Source: Mariannaea sp. PMI_226 (taxonomy: Eukaryota; Ascomycota; Sordariomycetes; Hypocreales; Nectriaceae). From it: a stretch of 64,000 nt of DNA. Made by a program: the position numbers and the translations under genes. Shown in pieces: positions 33,818 to 44,169 of this stretch. The DNA lies in contig JANFOG010000003.1 of the NCBI GenBank assembly GCA_024336345.1, forward strand, positions 4,036,501 through 4,100,500, given 5' to 3'. The stretch's first letter is position 1. The number at the start of each line of letters is the position of its first letter. Under the pieces are notes generated by a model. The model was not told the origin of the DNA and did not search any database. It was given only the letters and a program-made list of their open reading frames with translations.

Positions 33818-34984
33818 TCAAAGACAGAATTCGGGAAGGTCCTCTGTGGCATTATGGCCCAAGCATGCCTGGCGTCGATCAAGCTCATAAGCATCCCTCG
33901 CAAGTTTATTAGCCTCGCGCCCGAGTTTCAATGATTCATTGGCGAGGGAATTAGCTTCTGCTGCCAGTTTGTTGGCCTCAAGAGCTAGCAAAGTGGACAA
34001 GATCCCGAAGACAAGAGCTACAACAGTTATGATTGTGGCAAAAGCGCCAACCCAGATTGTGACAACCTGCTCAAAGTTGCGTCGTTCCTTATCCAGAATT
34101 GCTTGTCTCCATCCCCTTGGCGGACGAGCCATGATGGCTATCATTTGCACAATGCTTTTGCGCCAGTAGCGGTAGTGATCTAGTTGTAGTTGTCGCTTTT
34201 GGCCACGACCGTCGTAACCCAAGGCATAGAATTCTCGCTCCTCCCTTCTGAGAAAACGTTTCACTTTCGGACTGCTTAGTGGGAAGAGGAGAACGAAGGT
34301 ATCGATAGCCTCCTCGACGATTTCCCTTGGAAGGCCACTATCCTCAGGGTATCTTCGGTGATTTAAGAGGCAAATAAGATGTTCATAAACCAATATGACG
34401 TTCGAGCCCCGTTCTTCCGTAATCGTCAAATGTTCTGATAAGTTGTGTGTCCAGCGAACGCTGTACTTGGACCTTGAGCACAATTCCATCATGTTTAAAC
34501 TAGAAGGAATTTGTTCGCTTGGCTGCTGACCGGCTGTCGACGTCGGAAATTGATTCAGTACAAGCATCCGAAGGGACATCTGTCTATCGTCCCAGCCTGT
34601 TCTCGCTGGCAGAGGAATGGCTTGAGATGCAGCAGCAAACTTGAAAGAGTCGATATTGACCGTAAGCCAAATCCTTGCAGCCAGTTCGACCGATGCCTGG
34701 CAACGGGTCTGGCCTTGTTGATTAGATGGCTGAAATCCATAACGAGCTCCTACCTTCTCGAGGACTTGATATTGCGGGGTAGCTGTTGTTTGCTTCACAA
34801 TCCCGAGGATTTCAAGCTCTTCAGCCTGGTCGGTTGCTGCAAAGCAGTCGGGAAGTGTTTCCAAAATTGAGAGTTCTGACTTTAAGTGGTCGATGTATCT
34901 CGAATATACTTTTTCCGAAAAGTCGTTCTTTGGTACTTCCGGCCAGAGGGTTCGTAAGAGGTGGTGTCCATCACCTGGAGCCAT
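33818..34984 (-). CDS. Uncharacterised protein with C-terminal membrane helix and EANKLA repeats
   Basis: A single uninterrupted 388-aa frame. Residues 1-300 form a soluble, mostly helical domain with an LLFPLSSPKVKRFLRREERE segment and an LDHYRYWRKSIVQ segment, which I recall as typical of an uncharacterised ascomycete family. Residues 307-336 are a strong transmembrane helix. Immediately after it, residues 336-366 carry a heptad-like repeat (EANKLA-AEANSLA-NESLKLG-REANKLA) that should form a short coiled coil. A truncated, diverged copy of the C-terminal part lies at 8.2-8.76 kb. Function unknown. The position beside NLR fragments makes a membrane-linked signalling role possible, but this is inference. 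Confidence 0.65.
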   Translation of the reverse strand: MAPGDGHHLLRTLWPEVPKNDFSEKVYSRYIDHLKSELSILETLPDCFAATDQAEELEILGIVKQTTATPQYQVLEKVGARYGFQPSNQQGQTRCQASVELAARIWLTVNIDSFKFAAASQAIPLPARTGWDDRQMSLRMLVLNQFPTSTAGQQPSEQIPSSLNMMELCSRSKYSVRWTHNLSEHLTITEERGSNVILVYEHLICLLNHRRYPEDSGLPREIVEEAIDTFVLLFPLSSPKVKRFLRREEREFYALGYDGRGQKRQLQLDHYRYWRKSIVQMIAIMARPPRGWRQAILDKERRNFEQVVTIWVGAFATIITVVALVFGILSTLLALEANKLAAEANSLANESLKLGREANKLARDAYELDRRQACLGHNATEDLPEFCL

Positions 34985-35475
34985 TGCTGAGCCAGACGAT
35001 GTAGAATTGGATGGGAGTGGGGCCGCAGTTGAAATTGGGCTTGGGGATATTTATTCCTGTGGATGAGGCAGCCAGACGCTTTGACTTTGCTGAGCCTCAC
35101 TTCGTCTCGAATGCAGGGGGGTGGCAGAGCGACATAGGCCGGCCGGGACAGCAGCCCCGCGAAACGTGTGCCGGTGTCAGACGAAGGCGCAAATTTGAGC
35201 CAGTGGTGAGCCAACCAATGCCAGATGATTGGGTACAAGGAAAATGACCCCGCACGCCCTCAGGTAAGGCTTCTTTTTTGTTGAGCAATGCCACAGACAA
35301 TAACACCCGACGTATGTCTCTTTAAATACTTGCATCTCCGCTTCTTGGTAAGTTGAAGAGTTCTCTGACTCTGCTACTTAATACATTATCCCGTGGTGCA
35401 AGGCAGAAAACTTACGGTTTACTCTGACGACACAACCTTCCGCATTCTAGCATTCATTCGAGGAGGATTCGCGTG
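34985..35475. other. Divergent intergenic region
   Basis: Separates the minus-strand 388-aa gene from the plus-strand HEAT-repeat gene, so it should hold both promoters. No specific site identified. Confidence 0.4.
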
Positions 35476-38400
35476 ATGCCATCTCCTAACCCAACCACCC
35501 CACCTCGCAATCCTCAGGCACCCAAAAGACAATGCTTATCCTTAGAGCATTGCTTGAACGCTTCTGAGCCAAGCACAAAATCATCACCCAACCCAGGTGT
35601 TTTAAGGTCAAAGGTGGTAATGGAAGATGATTCGAGCATACGGAAAATCCAAAAAGATCTTTACGTTACATCTGGAGTAGAACTCGTGTCGCCGGAGTAC
35701 GAAAAAGCTTTCCAAGAGGTCAACAAGACCCACGATTCCATTCTTGAAGTGCTCGCAAATCTCTCACAAAGCTCCTCGAAGAACATATATCTTTCTCGCC
35801 GGTGTATGGCAGGCCGGAAGAAAAGCTGCTTACCCGAAATCTCCTTGGAGCCATGCATTGTTGTGAGTTGTTCGCGTAAGAAAGCCTTCAGAGCATTCGA
35901 AAAGCGACTGCTCGAGCTTAGGTGGCAGAAGGCAGACATCAAGTCAGAGGGTTGCTATTATCAACATCCTAGAGAACACTCTGGTGTCCATGCTTACTAC
36001 TACGACCGTTTTCATCTCGCGGCACATGAGAATAACCTTGTCTCTCATTCTGATTTAATTCAATCGGAGATATCATTTAACGGGCGCACCGAAAAACTTC
36101 ACATCCACATTGAAGATCGAGGTTCCGAGCCTGGAGATAGCCAGAGTGGTATCAACAGTCTCCTCTGTTGCGTCACGATCACTCAAGAAGGTGTGCCTAT
36201 CAATCAAAGAATTTGTCGAGTTGGCGGCCTTCTGTCAATGCGCAATAGTGAAGGCCGCCTTCGACTATCTGAAATCACTGTTGGTCACAGTTTGCTCGAG
36301 TATTTTCTCCATGAGAACGTCGAAAACCAAGACGACGACTACAAGTCTGATACCTCAGAGAGCGATGCTGAAGACTTTAACAGCGACCAGGACTCTTTGT
36401 CAGATTCCAGTAAGGTCTTGGGATATGTCAACCCAGCCGGCATCAAATCGTGGATTGCCGTGGAACCCATCGAATCTATAGCATTTGTCAAACAAGCTAA
36501 AGATCATTATCAGCAAGCATTCAAGATCACTAACGAAACAAACAGCGCTGACTTTGCCTTGTTGGCATCTGAGCCCATGAGCTCCTGGCCCAGCACGTCG
36601 GAACCAATAGCGGGCCCCTTGAACTCATATATTGATTCCCATGGTTCGCGTGTTCCTATCACTGGTTACAAGCATTTCAGAACAAGCACGACCCAAGACC
36701 TTGTCTATGTTATCCTGCGACCGGACCAAAAGGCCTCAGCAGTCAGTCTTTGTCCTATCGAATTGACAATGTTCATCAGAGGCCAAAAGTTCAAAACACA
36801 AGAATTATGGTGTAAAGAGCCATTAGGTATGTCCAAGAAATGGTCGTCAATGTTGGCCTGAAAGTATTGACCAGAAGAAGGCCAGGGCATGTCTGGGGCT
36901 TGGGTAGTCGCTGGGACAAATGTCTGCGGCATGGTATTTGCAGTGTATGATATAGAGCCTCGTGCCCTCATTCTGCCTATCAACCATGTGCTCAATGACA
37001 TCGCTCAAATATGCCCCGCGATTTGTCAGGTAAATATCGCAAACGCAGCTGAAGAGAAGAAAACAATCTTTAAGGCTATCGTGGCGCGCCTAGAGGATCA
37101 AGATTCTTCTGTTCGAAAAGCAGCCGTTGATGCACTCAGCAACCAATCAAGCTTATCAAACGACATCCTCGAGGCCATTGTAGTACATCTAGAGGATCAA
37201 GATTCTTCTATTCGAGAAGCGGCCGTTGATATACTCAGCAAGCAATCAAGCTTATCAGACGATATTCTCAAGGCCATTGTGGCACGCCTAGAGGATCAAG
37301 ATTCTTCTGTTCGAAGAGCAGCCGTTGATGCACTCGGCAAGCGATTAAGCTTATCAGACGATATTCTCAAGGCCATTGTGGTACGCCTAGAGGATCATGA
37401 CTCTTGGGTTCAAAATGCAGCCATTGATGCGCTTGGCAAGCAATCAAGCTTATCAAACGACATTCTCGAGGCCATTGTGGCACGCCTAGGGGATCAATAT
37501 TCTTCTGTTCGAAGAGCAGCCGTTGATGTGCTTGGCAAGCAATCAAGCTTATCAGACGATATTCTTGCGGCCATTGTGGCACGCCTAGAGGATCAAGATT
37601 CTTCTGTTCGAAATGCAGCCATTGATGTGCTTGGCAAGCGATTAAGCTTATCAGACGATATTCTTAAGGCCATTGTGGCACGCCTAGAGGATCAAGATTC
37701 TTCTGTTCGAAGAGCAGCCGTTGATGCACTCGGCAAGCGATTAAGCTTATCAGACGATATTCTCAAGGCCATTGTGGTACGCCTAGAGGATCAAGATTCT
37801 TCTGTTCGAAGAGCAGCCGTTGATGCGCTCGGCAAGCGATTAAGCTTATCAGACGATATTCTTAAGGCCATTGTGGCACGCCTAGAGGATCAAGATTCTT
37901 CTGTTCGAAATGCAGCCGTTGATATACTCAACAAGCAATCAAGCTTATCAGACGATATTCTCAAGGCCATTGTGGTACGCCTAGAGGATCAAGATTCTTC
38001 TATTCGAGAAGCGGCCGTTGATGCACTCAGCAAGCAATCAAGCTTATCAGACGATATTCTCAAGGCCATTGTGGCACGCCTAGGGGATCAATATTCTTCT
38101 GTTCGAAGAGCAGCCGTTGATGTGCTTGGCAAGCTATCAAGCTTATCAGACGATATTCTCGCGGCCATTGTGGCACGCCTAGAGGATCAAGATTCTTCTG
38201 TTCGAAAAGCAGCCGTTGATGCGCTTGGCAAGCAATCAAGCTTATCAGACGATATTCTCAAGGCTATTATGGCACGCCTAGAAGATCAAGATTCTTCTGT
38301 TCGAAGAGCAGCCGTTGATGCACTCGGCAAGCGATTAAGCTTATCAGACGATATTCTCAAGGCCATTGTGGCACGCCTAGATGATCAAGCTTCTTCTGTT

Positions 38401-39732
38401 CGAAGAGCAGCCGTTGATGCACTCGGCAAGCGATTAAGCTTATCAGACGATATTCTCAAGGCCATTGTGGTACGCCTAGAGGATCATGACTCTTGGGTTC
38501 AAAATGCAGCCATTGATGCGCTTGGCAAGCAATCAAGCTTATCAAACGACATTCTCGAGGCCATTGTGGCACGCCTAGGGGATCAATATTCTTCTATTCG
38601 AAGAGCAGCCGTTGATGTGCTTGGCAAGCAATCAAGCTTATCAGACGATATTCTCAAGACTATCATAGCGCATCTGCAGAATCAACATTCTTCTGTTCGA
38701 AAAGCAGCCGTTGATGCGCTTGGCAAGCAATCAAGCTTATCAAACGACATCCTCGAGGCCATTGTAGTACATCTAGAGGATCAAGATTCTTCTATTCGAG
38801 AAGCGGCCGTTGATATACTCAGCAAGCAATCAAGCTTATCAGACGATATTCTCAAGGCCATTGTGGCACGCCTAGAGGATCAAGATTCTTCTGTTCGAAG
38901 AGCAGCCGTTGATGCACTCGGCAAGCGATTAAGCTTATCAGACGATATTCTCAAGGCCATTGTGGTACGCCTAGAGGATCATGACTCTTGGGTTCAAAAT
39001 GCAGCCATTGATGCGCTTGGCAAGCAATCAAGCTTATCAAACGACATTCTCGAGGCCATTGTGGCACGCCTAGGGGATCAATATTCTTCTATTCGAAGAG
39101 CAGCCGTTGATGTGCTTGGCAAGCAATCAAGCTTATCAGACGATATTCTCAAGACTATCATAGCGCATCTGCAGAATCAACATTCTTCTGTTCGAAGAGC
39201 AGCCGTTGATGCGCTTGGCAAGCAATCAAGCTTATCAGACGATATTCTCAAGGCTATTATGGCACGCCTAGAAGATCAAGATTCTTCTGTTCGAAGAGCA
39301 GCCGTTGATGCGCTTGGCAAGCGATCAAGCTTATCAGACGATATTCTCAAGGCCATTGTGGCACGCCTAGATGATCAAGATTCTTCTGTTCGAAATGCAG
39401 CCGTTGATACACTCGACAAGCGATCAAGCTTATCAGATGACGTTCTCGAGGTCATCGCATCGCGTCTAGCACGTCAAGATTCGTATGTTCGATATGCTTG
39501 TGTTAACATATTAGGCAAGCAATCGAGCTTGCCAGACGATATTCTGAAAGCAACGGCAGCATATTTAAGGCATAACTATTCCAATGTTCGATCCGCAGCT
39601 ATTGATGTGCTAGGAAAGCGGTCAAACTTACCAGATGACGTTTTCAAGGCTATCATGGTTTGCCTAGAGGACGGAGCGGGATACATTCGGCGTGAAGCCG
39701 TGGACGCACTGAGCAATTTGTTGACATATTAG
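35476..39732 (+). CDS. GxSGxW (trypsin-like?) protein with 27 HEAT-like repeats
   Basis: Two exons: 35476-36826 and about 36878-39732. An intron of 48-54 bp (donor GTATGT; three in-frame AG acceptors at 36874, 36877 and 36880) joins them, giving about 1401 aa. The N-terminal 450 residues have an acidic stretch (DDDYKSDTSESDAEDFNSD) and lead across the splice into QGMSGAWVVAGTNVCGMVFAVY. From memory that GxSGxW..LCGMI.AVY segment ends a trypsin-like module in fungal proteins; I cannot assign the His and Asp of a triad. From about 37060 follow 27 tandem 33-residue helical repeats of the LSDDILKAIVARLEDQ type, closest to HEAT repeats. The repeats are almost identical, as in fungal NLR ligand-binding arrays, so it may be a receptor without a NACHT domain. 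The ATG at 35476 is chosen over the in-frame GTG at 35473. Confidence 0.7.
37060..39729 (+). repeat. 27 tandem 99-bp units (HEAT-like)
   Basis: A 99-bp unit repeated 27 times in frame. Most units differ at only a few bases, and several are nearly identical; the last three (from about 39430) are clearly more diverged. Higher-order duplication is visible: a run carrying HDSWVQN, YSSIRR and TIIAHLQNQH units occurs twice (units 15-17 and 20-22). Variation concentrates at a few codons: DQ/DH, DSS/YSS/DSW, RR/RK/RN/RE/QN, and QSS/RLS. Confidence 0.9.
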
Positions 39733-40140
39733 CTCCGCTGTGATGGGATTTATTAGGTTTATGTATTGAAGCGCCACTCGTTTATAGATAAACTTTTTCC
39801 TTTCTTCGTCATTGTTTCATATTCCACACGAACGAACACGCTTCCCATTGATGAGCCGGTGAAGGCGAGCACATGCCACCGGTTTTCTTGCTGCTCTCAT
39901 TTCCTTTTGGCCATGTGACTGCGTCTGGCCTTACGTGACCGCCGAAACTTGACCTGCTCACACGATCGGAACTGACCCAGTGGACCAGTTGGACGTGGAT
40001 CTGAAAGTGATCTAAATGCTGAAACTTCTCGTTCCTTCACTTAAGGTGCTCGCACTTTAACGGTTCCCCACGATGCTCAGCGCGCTCCCGTTCCACTGGA
40101 GCTAAGTGATGTCTTTTGATGACGTAAGGATTGTTAATAT
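39733..40140. other. Intergenic
   Basis: The 3' flank of the HEAT-repeat gene up to the sharp left boundary of the duplicated Myb unit. No gene seen. Confidence 0.4.
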
Positions 40141-43100
40141 TAGTAATCGCGAACTCGCTGCTTCCGTCTCAGGAAATGGCGCCTCGCCCTTTAGGCAAAG
40201 CGCCATCGCCGCTTCCAAAAAAATGCTACGTCACGTGATGTGCACCATATAAGAGCACCCGCTTCCGCTCAACTACCGTTGACCTTCGTGAACTTGTATT
40301 CTTGACTTCTGGCGCCCTTTGCTTGCTCTTTTATCTCGCACCTTAACGTTTGTTATTCTTTGATCACTCATGATCTCACCGCATCATCCACGCACAATGG
40401 CCCGCTTTGGGATGACCTCAACCGCCCTTCTTTCTCTTGTATCTACAGTGACTAATTCCACGGCATGAATAGTCTCCCAGTGCTCTTTTTCTTGCTTTCT
40501 CTCTTAATGACCTTTATCTCCGGTATGGCCTTTAGAATCCTCTCTCTTGTTGATTGTCTATTGACTGAACCTAATAGAAGCCACCTAAGGTGTGTGCCCT
40601 CGCGACATTGCATCCTCGGGTCCTGACATCCATCGTCTCGGGCACAGGGGACCCAACCCAGAATCTCTATCCGCCAGAGGCCTCCCAGGCCGAGCTAGCC
40701 AACCGCTAAAATGCCGCAATGGCTGATCACATGGATGCCTAATGTACACTTGAGGAGAACGAGCTGAAACATGACCCCATCCCATTCCCCCTTTATATTG
40801 GCCGTGGAGTGGTGGTGGTAAGTCTGACCAACGGACCAACAAGAATTAGTCGCCAGCTAGCACCCGGGATGAGGGGCATGCCATCCTGGGACCCATGAAT
40901 CCATGACCTTTTCATTCTGGATGGCAACTCGCTGATACTACGCCAACGGGCAAAAGGCCAGGGATGATCATCCATTTGGCCGAGAAGCGGGCTATCATCA
41001 AGTCAGGCGGAGATCACAAGCACTCAACGGTCTGGGGGCTAGTTCCGGAGTCTCCGACGAATTTGCGTAGCCAACGTCAGCAGAGATGTGAGGCAGTCTT
41101 AATACAACCCTATTGGTTTGGCTCAATGGTTGGCTGACAAAACGGGACACGGCAGTGCAGCACCCTCCTCGAGCAGCCGCTTCATCTCCGATACATGGAT
41201 TGGTGATGTCAGGCGCAGCGTTTCCGGTTTCAAGAGACAGCCATTTAGTTGTTGGCCATTCGCAACAAAGCAACTCGGGTGTGTCACGGACTCCGAGGAT
41301 GACCGACCATGACCAAGCGGGTTGTGTGATTTTGTCACTTCATGCAAGCCATCGGACTTATGTGGTGGACCTGGTCCAACTCTGGACCCCCAAGAGATGC
41401 ATCTAGGCATGGCTGGATGGCTCAGTCGGATCATGATGGTGTGCTGGCTGCATAAGCCGACGGAGGTGATTTCCACAAGGGAATGGGCATGACTCAACAT
41501 CTACGTCAGATGTCTTGGGCCAGAAGATGATAGCGAGGCAGTCAGAGATTTTTATTGACGCAATCGTATTAACTTGGCTCGGAGGTTCAGGGGTTGCGTA
41601 AGTTGAACAAGGAGGGCAGTACAACGGCCTTCTCTCAAACCCCCTCCTTGTATGGATAGTTGCATTGATGCTTGAGCGAAGTCTCCCGCGTCGGGGCATA
41701 AAGGGTGATGGTGCCCGCTCTCTTGACCATACTCTCCGACTCGAACCAAAATCAACGCAGCTTAACAATGACATCGATACTCCCGTATAATTCCAGCCCG
41801 TGGCAGTGGCAAGCCCCTTCTCGTCCTCGTCCTCATCTTACGCCCTTGCGCGAAGAGGAAGCCACTGTCCCCTCTATTTCCTCAATCGGCACTTCTTCTG
41901 AGCCAATCTGCATTCCCTCAGATGTTGACTCCGATGCAGAAGATTCCGGAGATGACAGACAAGCAGATGACTCACAATTTGATACATCGCTTCCACCAGC
42001 CTCCAGCCTCGCTATATCTATCACCCGGTCTCAGTCGCGCGGTATGTGCCATGCCGGTAAGTTTTGAATTGATTACTTTCTGTCAGTCTAACTGTTAGTC
42101 CAGAAAGAGCTGACACGGTATTCGTTGACCTTGTTGGCGATCAGCCGGTGGTATTACCTACCCTTGATCAGCCAGCCATTCCCAACGTGGTTATCGGATC
42201 GCCAAAATCTGCTCCCCACGGCTCCATTGATGCTTCAACCTCGTCATCCGAATCGCCGGCTCCCGTCCTTCCGCTTCTAGACTCAGATAAAGCGTCGTGC
42301 CAAGAAAACGGCCTTAAGACGCCAACTTTGCCCAGAAACGAGGCTCCCAGGGCTGCAAATGTAGTTGCTGAGTTGCCAAAAACGGTACCAAATTGCGACG
42401 CTGATTCTGCAAATTCAAGGCTTGCATCGCCAGAGCCCCGTCTTACACCAGACCTTCGTGACGAAACTCTCGGGCATTCTGCACCAGAATGTAGAGGGCA
42501 CGCGCCTGACAAGGTTGATGTCTCGAAGCCAATTTCTATCACCTATGGCAATATCCAAGCTGCAGCCCCAGCACCTTCACTGCTAAAGACTTCTGATTAT
42601 TCTGCCTCAGAACCAATACCGCAATTACCGGCCACGCTACCTCACACAGTCCAAGATTCGAGCGAAACTAGCGACCTGCCACTAGGCACAAACCCTTCCA
42701 GCAGCGCTTCCGAATCCCCTCATCCCGCAGAGCGAGATATAATTCAAACTGCACAGCCTCAAGACCTAGATTCCACAATGCACCATGAAGCTAGCGATAT
42801 TGAGGCTAGCCCGCACAAGGCTTCATCTACTTCTCCACCACCAAGTCCATCAATTCAAAGACGTCTCCGTCGCAGGATTGTATCCGGATCATCACGCTAT
42901 CGCTATGATAGATTCCCAAAAAAGCGAAGCCGGTGCTGACTGCATTACCTGCCTCCCTATGTCTTCGACAGACGAGGAAGGTGAACAATCCGACTACGAT
43001 GATCGGCAACGTTCGCGCAAACGGCGTAGGGTCTCAAAATTATCGACTGGTAGTACCTCTTGGACAACTAGACGGGACGACCATTCACGAGCAAGTCGAA

Positions 43101-43498
43101 TTCCCAGCCCAGTACCATTGCAACCAAGATCCCTTGAGGATGAGGGGGCAGTTCTCGCCAAGTTCGAGGAATGGCCGCTTGAGAATGTTGTGCTAAAGCG
43201 CGTAACCCAACACGGCAAAACAACGTTCCAGATACAGTTTGACTGGACGCCTTGTACAGAACATAGGCAAATGTGCAAGGCCAAGCGGACCTCAGCTCCA
43301 AAAGCCAAATACACCCCACAGGAAGATGCTCTTCTCATTAAATTGAAGAAGAGCAGGGAGAAGCTAACGTGGCCTGAGATTCATCAGCGGTTCAACGAGG
43401 CGTTTCCAGAGGGGGATAGGTCTCAGGGTTGTCTACAGGTACGTTACTCTACGAAACTTAAGGAGTCCTGAGAGAAGTTAGTGGCATGGAGACATTGA
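40141..43498 (+). repeat. 3.4-kb duplicated unit, copy B
   Basis: Second copy of the unit at 16363-19816, same orientation, starting at AGTAATCGCG and ending shortly after the Myb stop codon (GTGGCATGGAGACATTGA). About 450 bp near 40750-41200 lie in the opposite orientation to copy A. For example, the TTGGCTCAATGGTTGGCTGA word at 41117 appears as its reverse complement near 17055. The 5' non-coding part keeps the CATATAAGAGC box. Confidence 0.75.
41768..43471 (+). pseudogene. Myb/SANT-like gene, copy B (frameshifted)
   Basis: The exon 1 (41768-42056), intron (42057-42103) and exon 2 layout matches copy A. About 20 bases present in copy A after the CGCTATGGCTACGATAG word are missing near 42913. 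This shifts the frame, and a TGA follows at 42937, leaving about 374 aa without the basic stretch and Myb domain. The lost part (NLS-like RSRKRRRVSKL, then YTPQEDALLIKLKKS and TWPEIHQRF) is still intact in another frame through 43471. A second, in-frame 12-base deletion lies in the CTTCGACAGA repeat. The DNA-binding end is therefore no longer expressed with the N-terminus unless it is read separately. Confidence 0.7.
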
Positions 43499-44169
43499 CC
43501 CGTCCTCGGGTGGCAAGCCAGGAATACTCCGTAGGCCATGTATTGAGATTCTCAGTTCGTCAAATAACCTTTCGGATGTGCTTTAATAATATCATAATAT
43601 GTCGGATAGAACGAGATATAGGAGTTTGTGGGAGAGAGTAACCTCACAAGAGTGCATTATCATAAAATCAAATATTAAAAGCGTAAATTGGAGCCTTATT
43701 TGAGGATAATTCTAGTCCAAATGATCAGTCGGTTACTGCCTTCCCCTTAGACGTCTTGCCCTGTTTATTAAGAATTCTTTGTGACCGTCGACGCTCCGAC
43801 AGGTTTGATTGGGTCCAGTGTCGGATATCTATCCTACGTCTGGCAAATCTGGGAGCAACTAGAACGATCGGTTGGGGGGGGGGGGGATTGCGCGCGGCGT
43901 ACTGTTCAAAGGTGACTTTGCTTGGGGATCGCCATATCCTTGTTAGCAAGCAATCAAGGGATATACGTGCTCATCTTGATTACCTTCGCTAAGGATCTAA
44001 AAGGATGTCTAACGTCATACAAGATAATCGAACCAATCTTGACGTAACTTGGTAATTTCAATACACGCCGACCCCTACGACATTCCAACAGAAAGAGATT
44101 GACACAAACATATAAAACAGAGGACTGACCCATGGATCAATACACCGACTGGTAGGCTAGTGTAGCACC
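43499..44169. other. Intergenic with G13 run
   Basis: The 3' flank of the NLR gene and of Myb copy B. A run of 13 G residues lies at 43874-43886. No gene seen. Confidence 0.4.
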
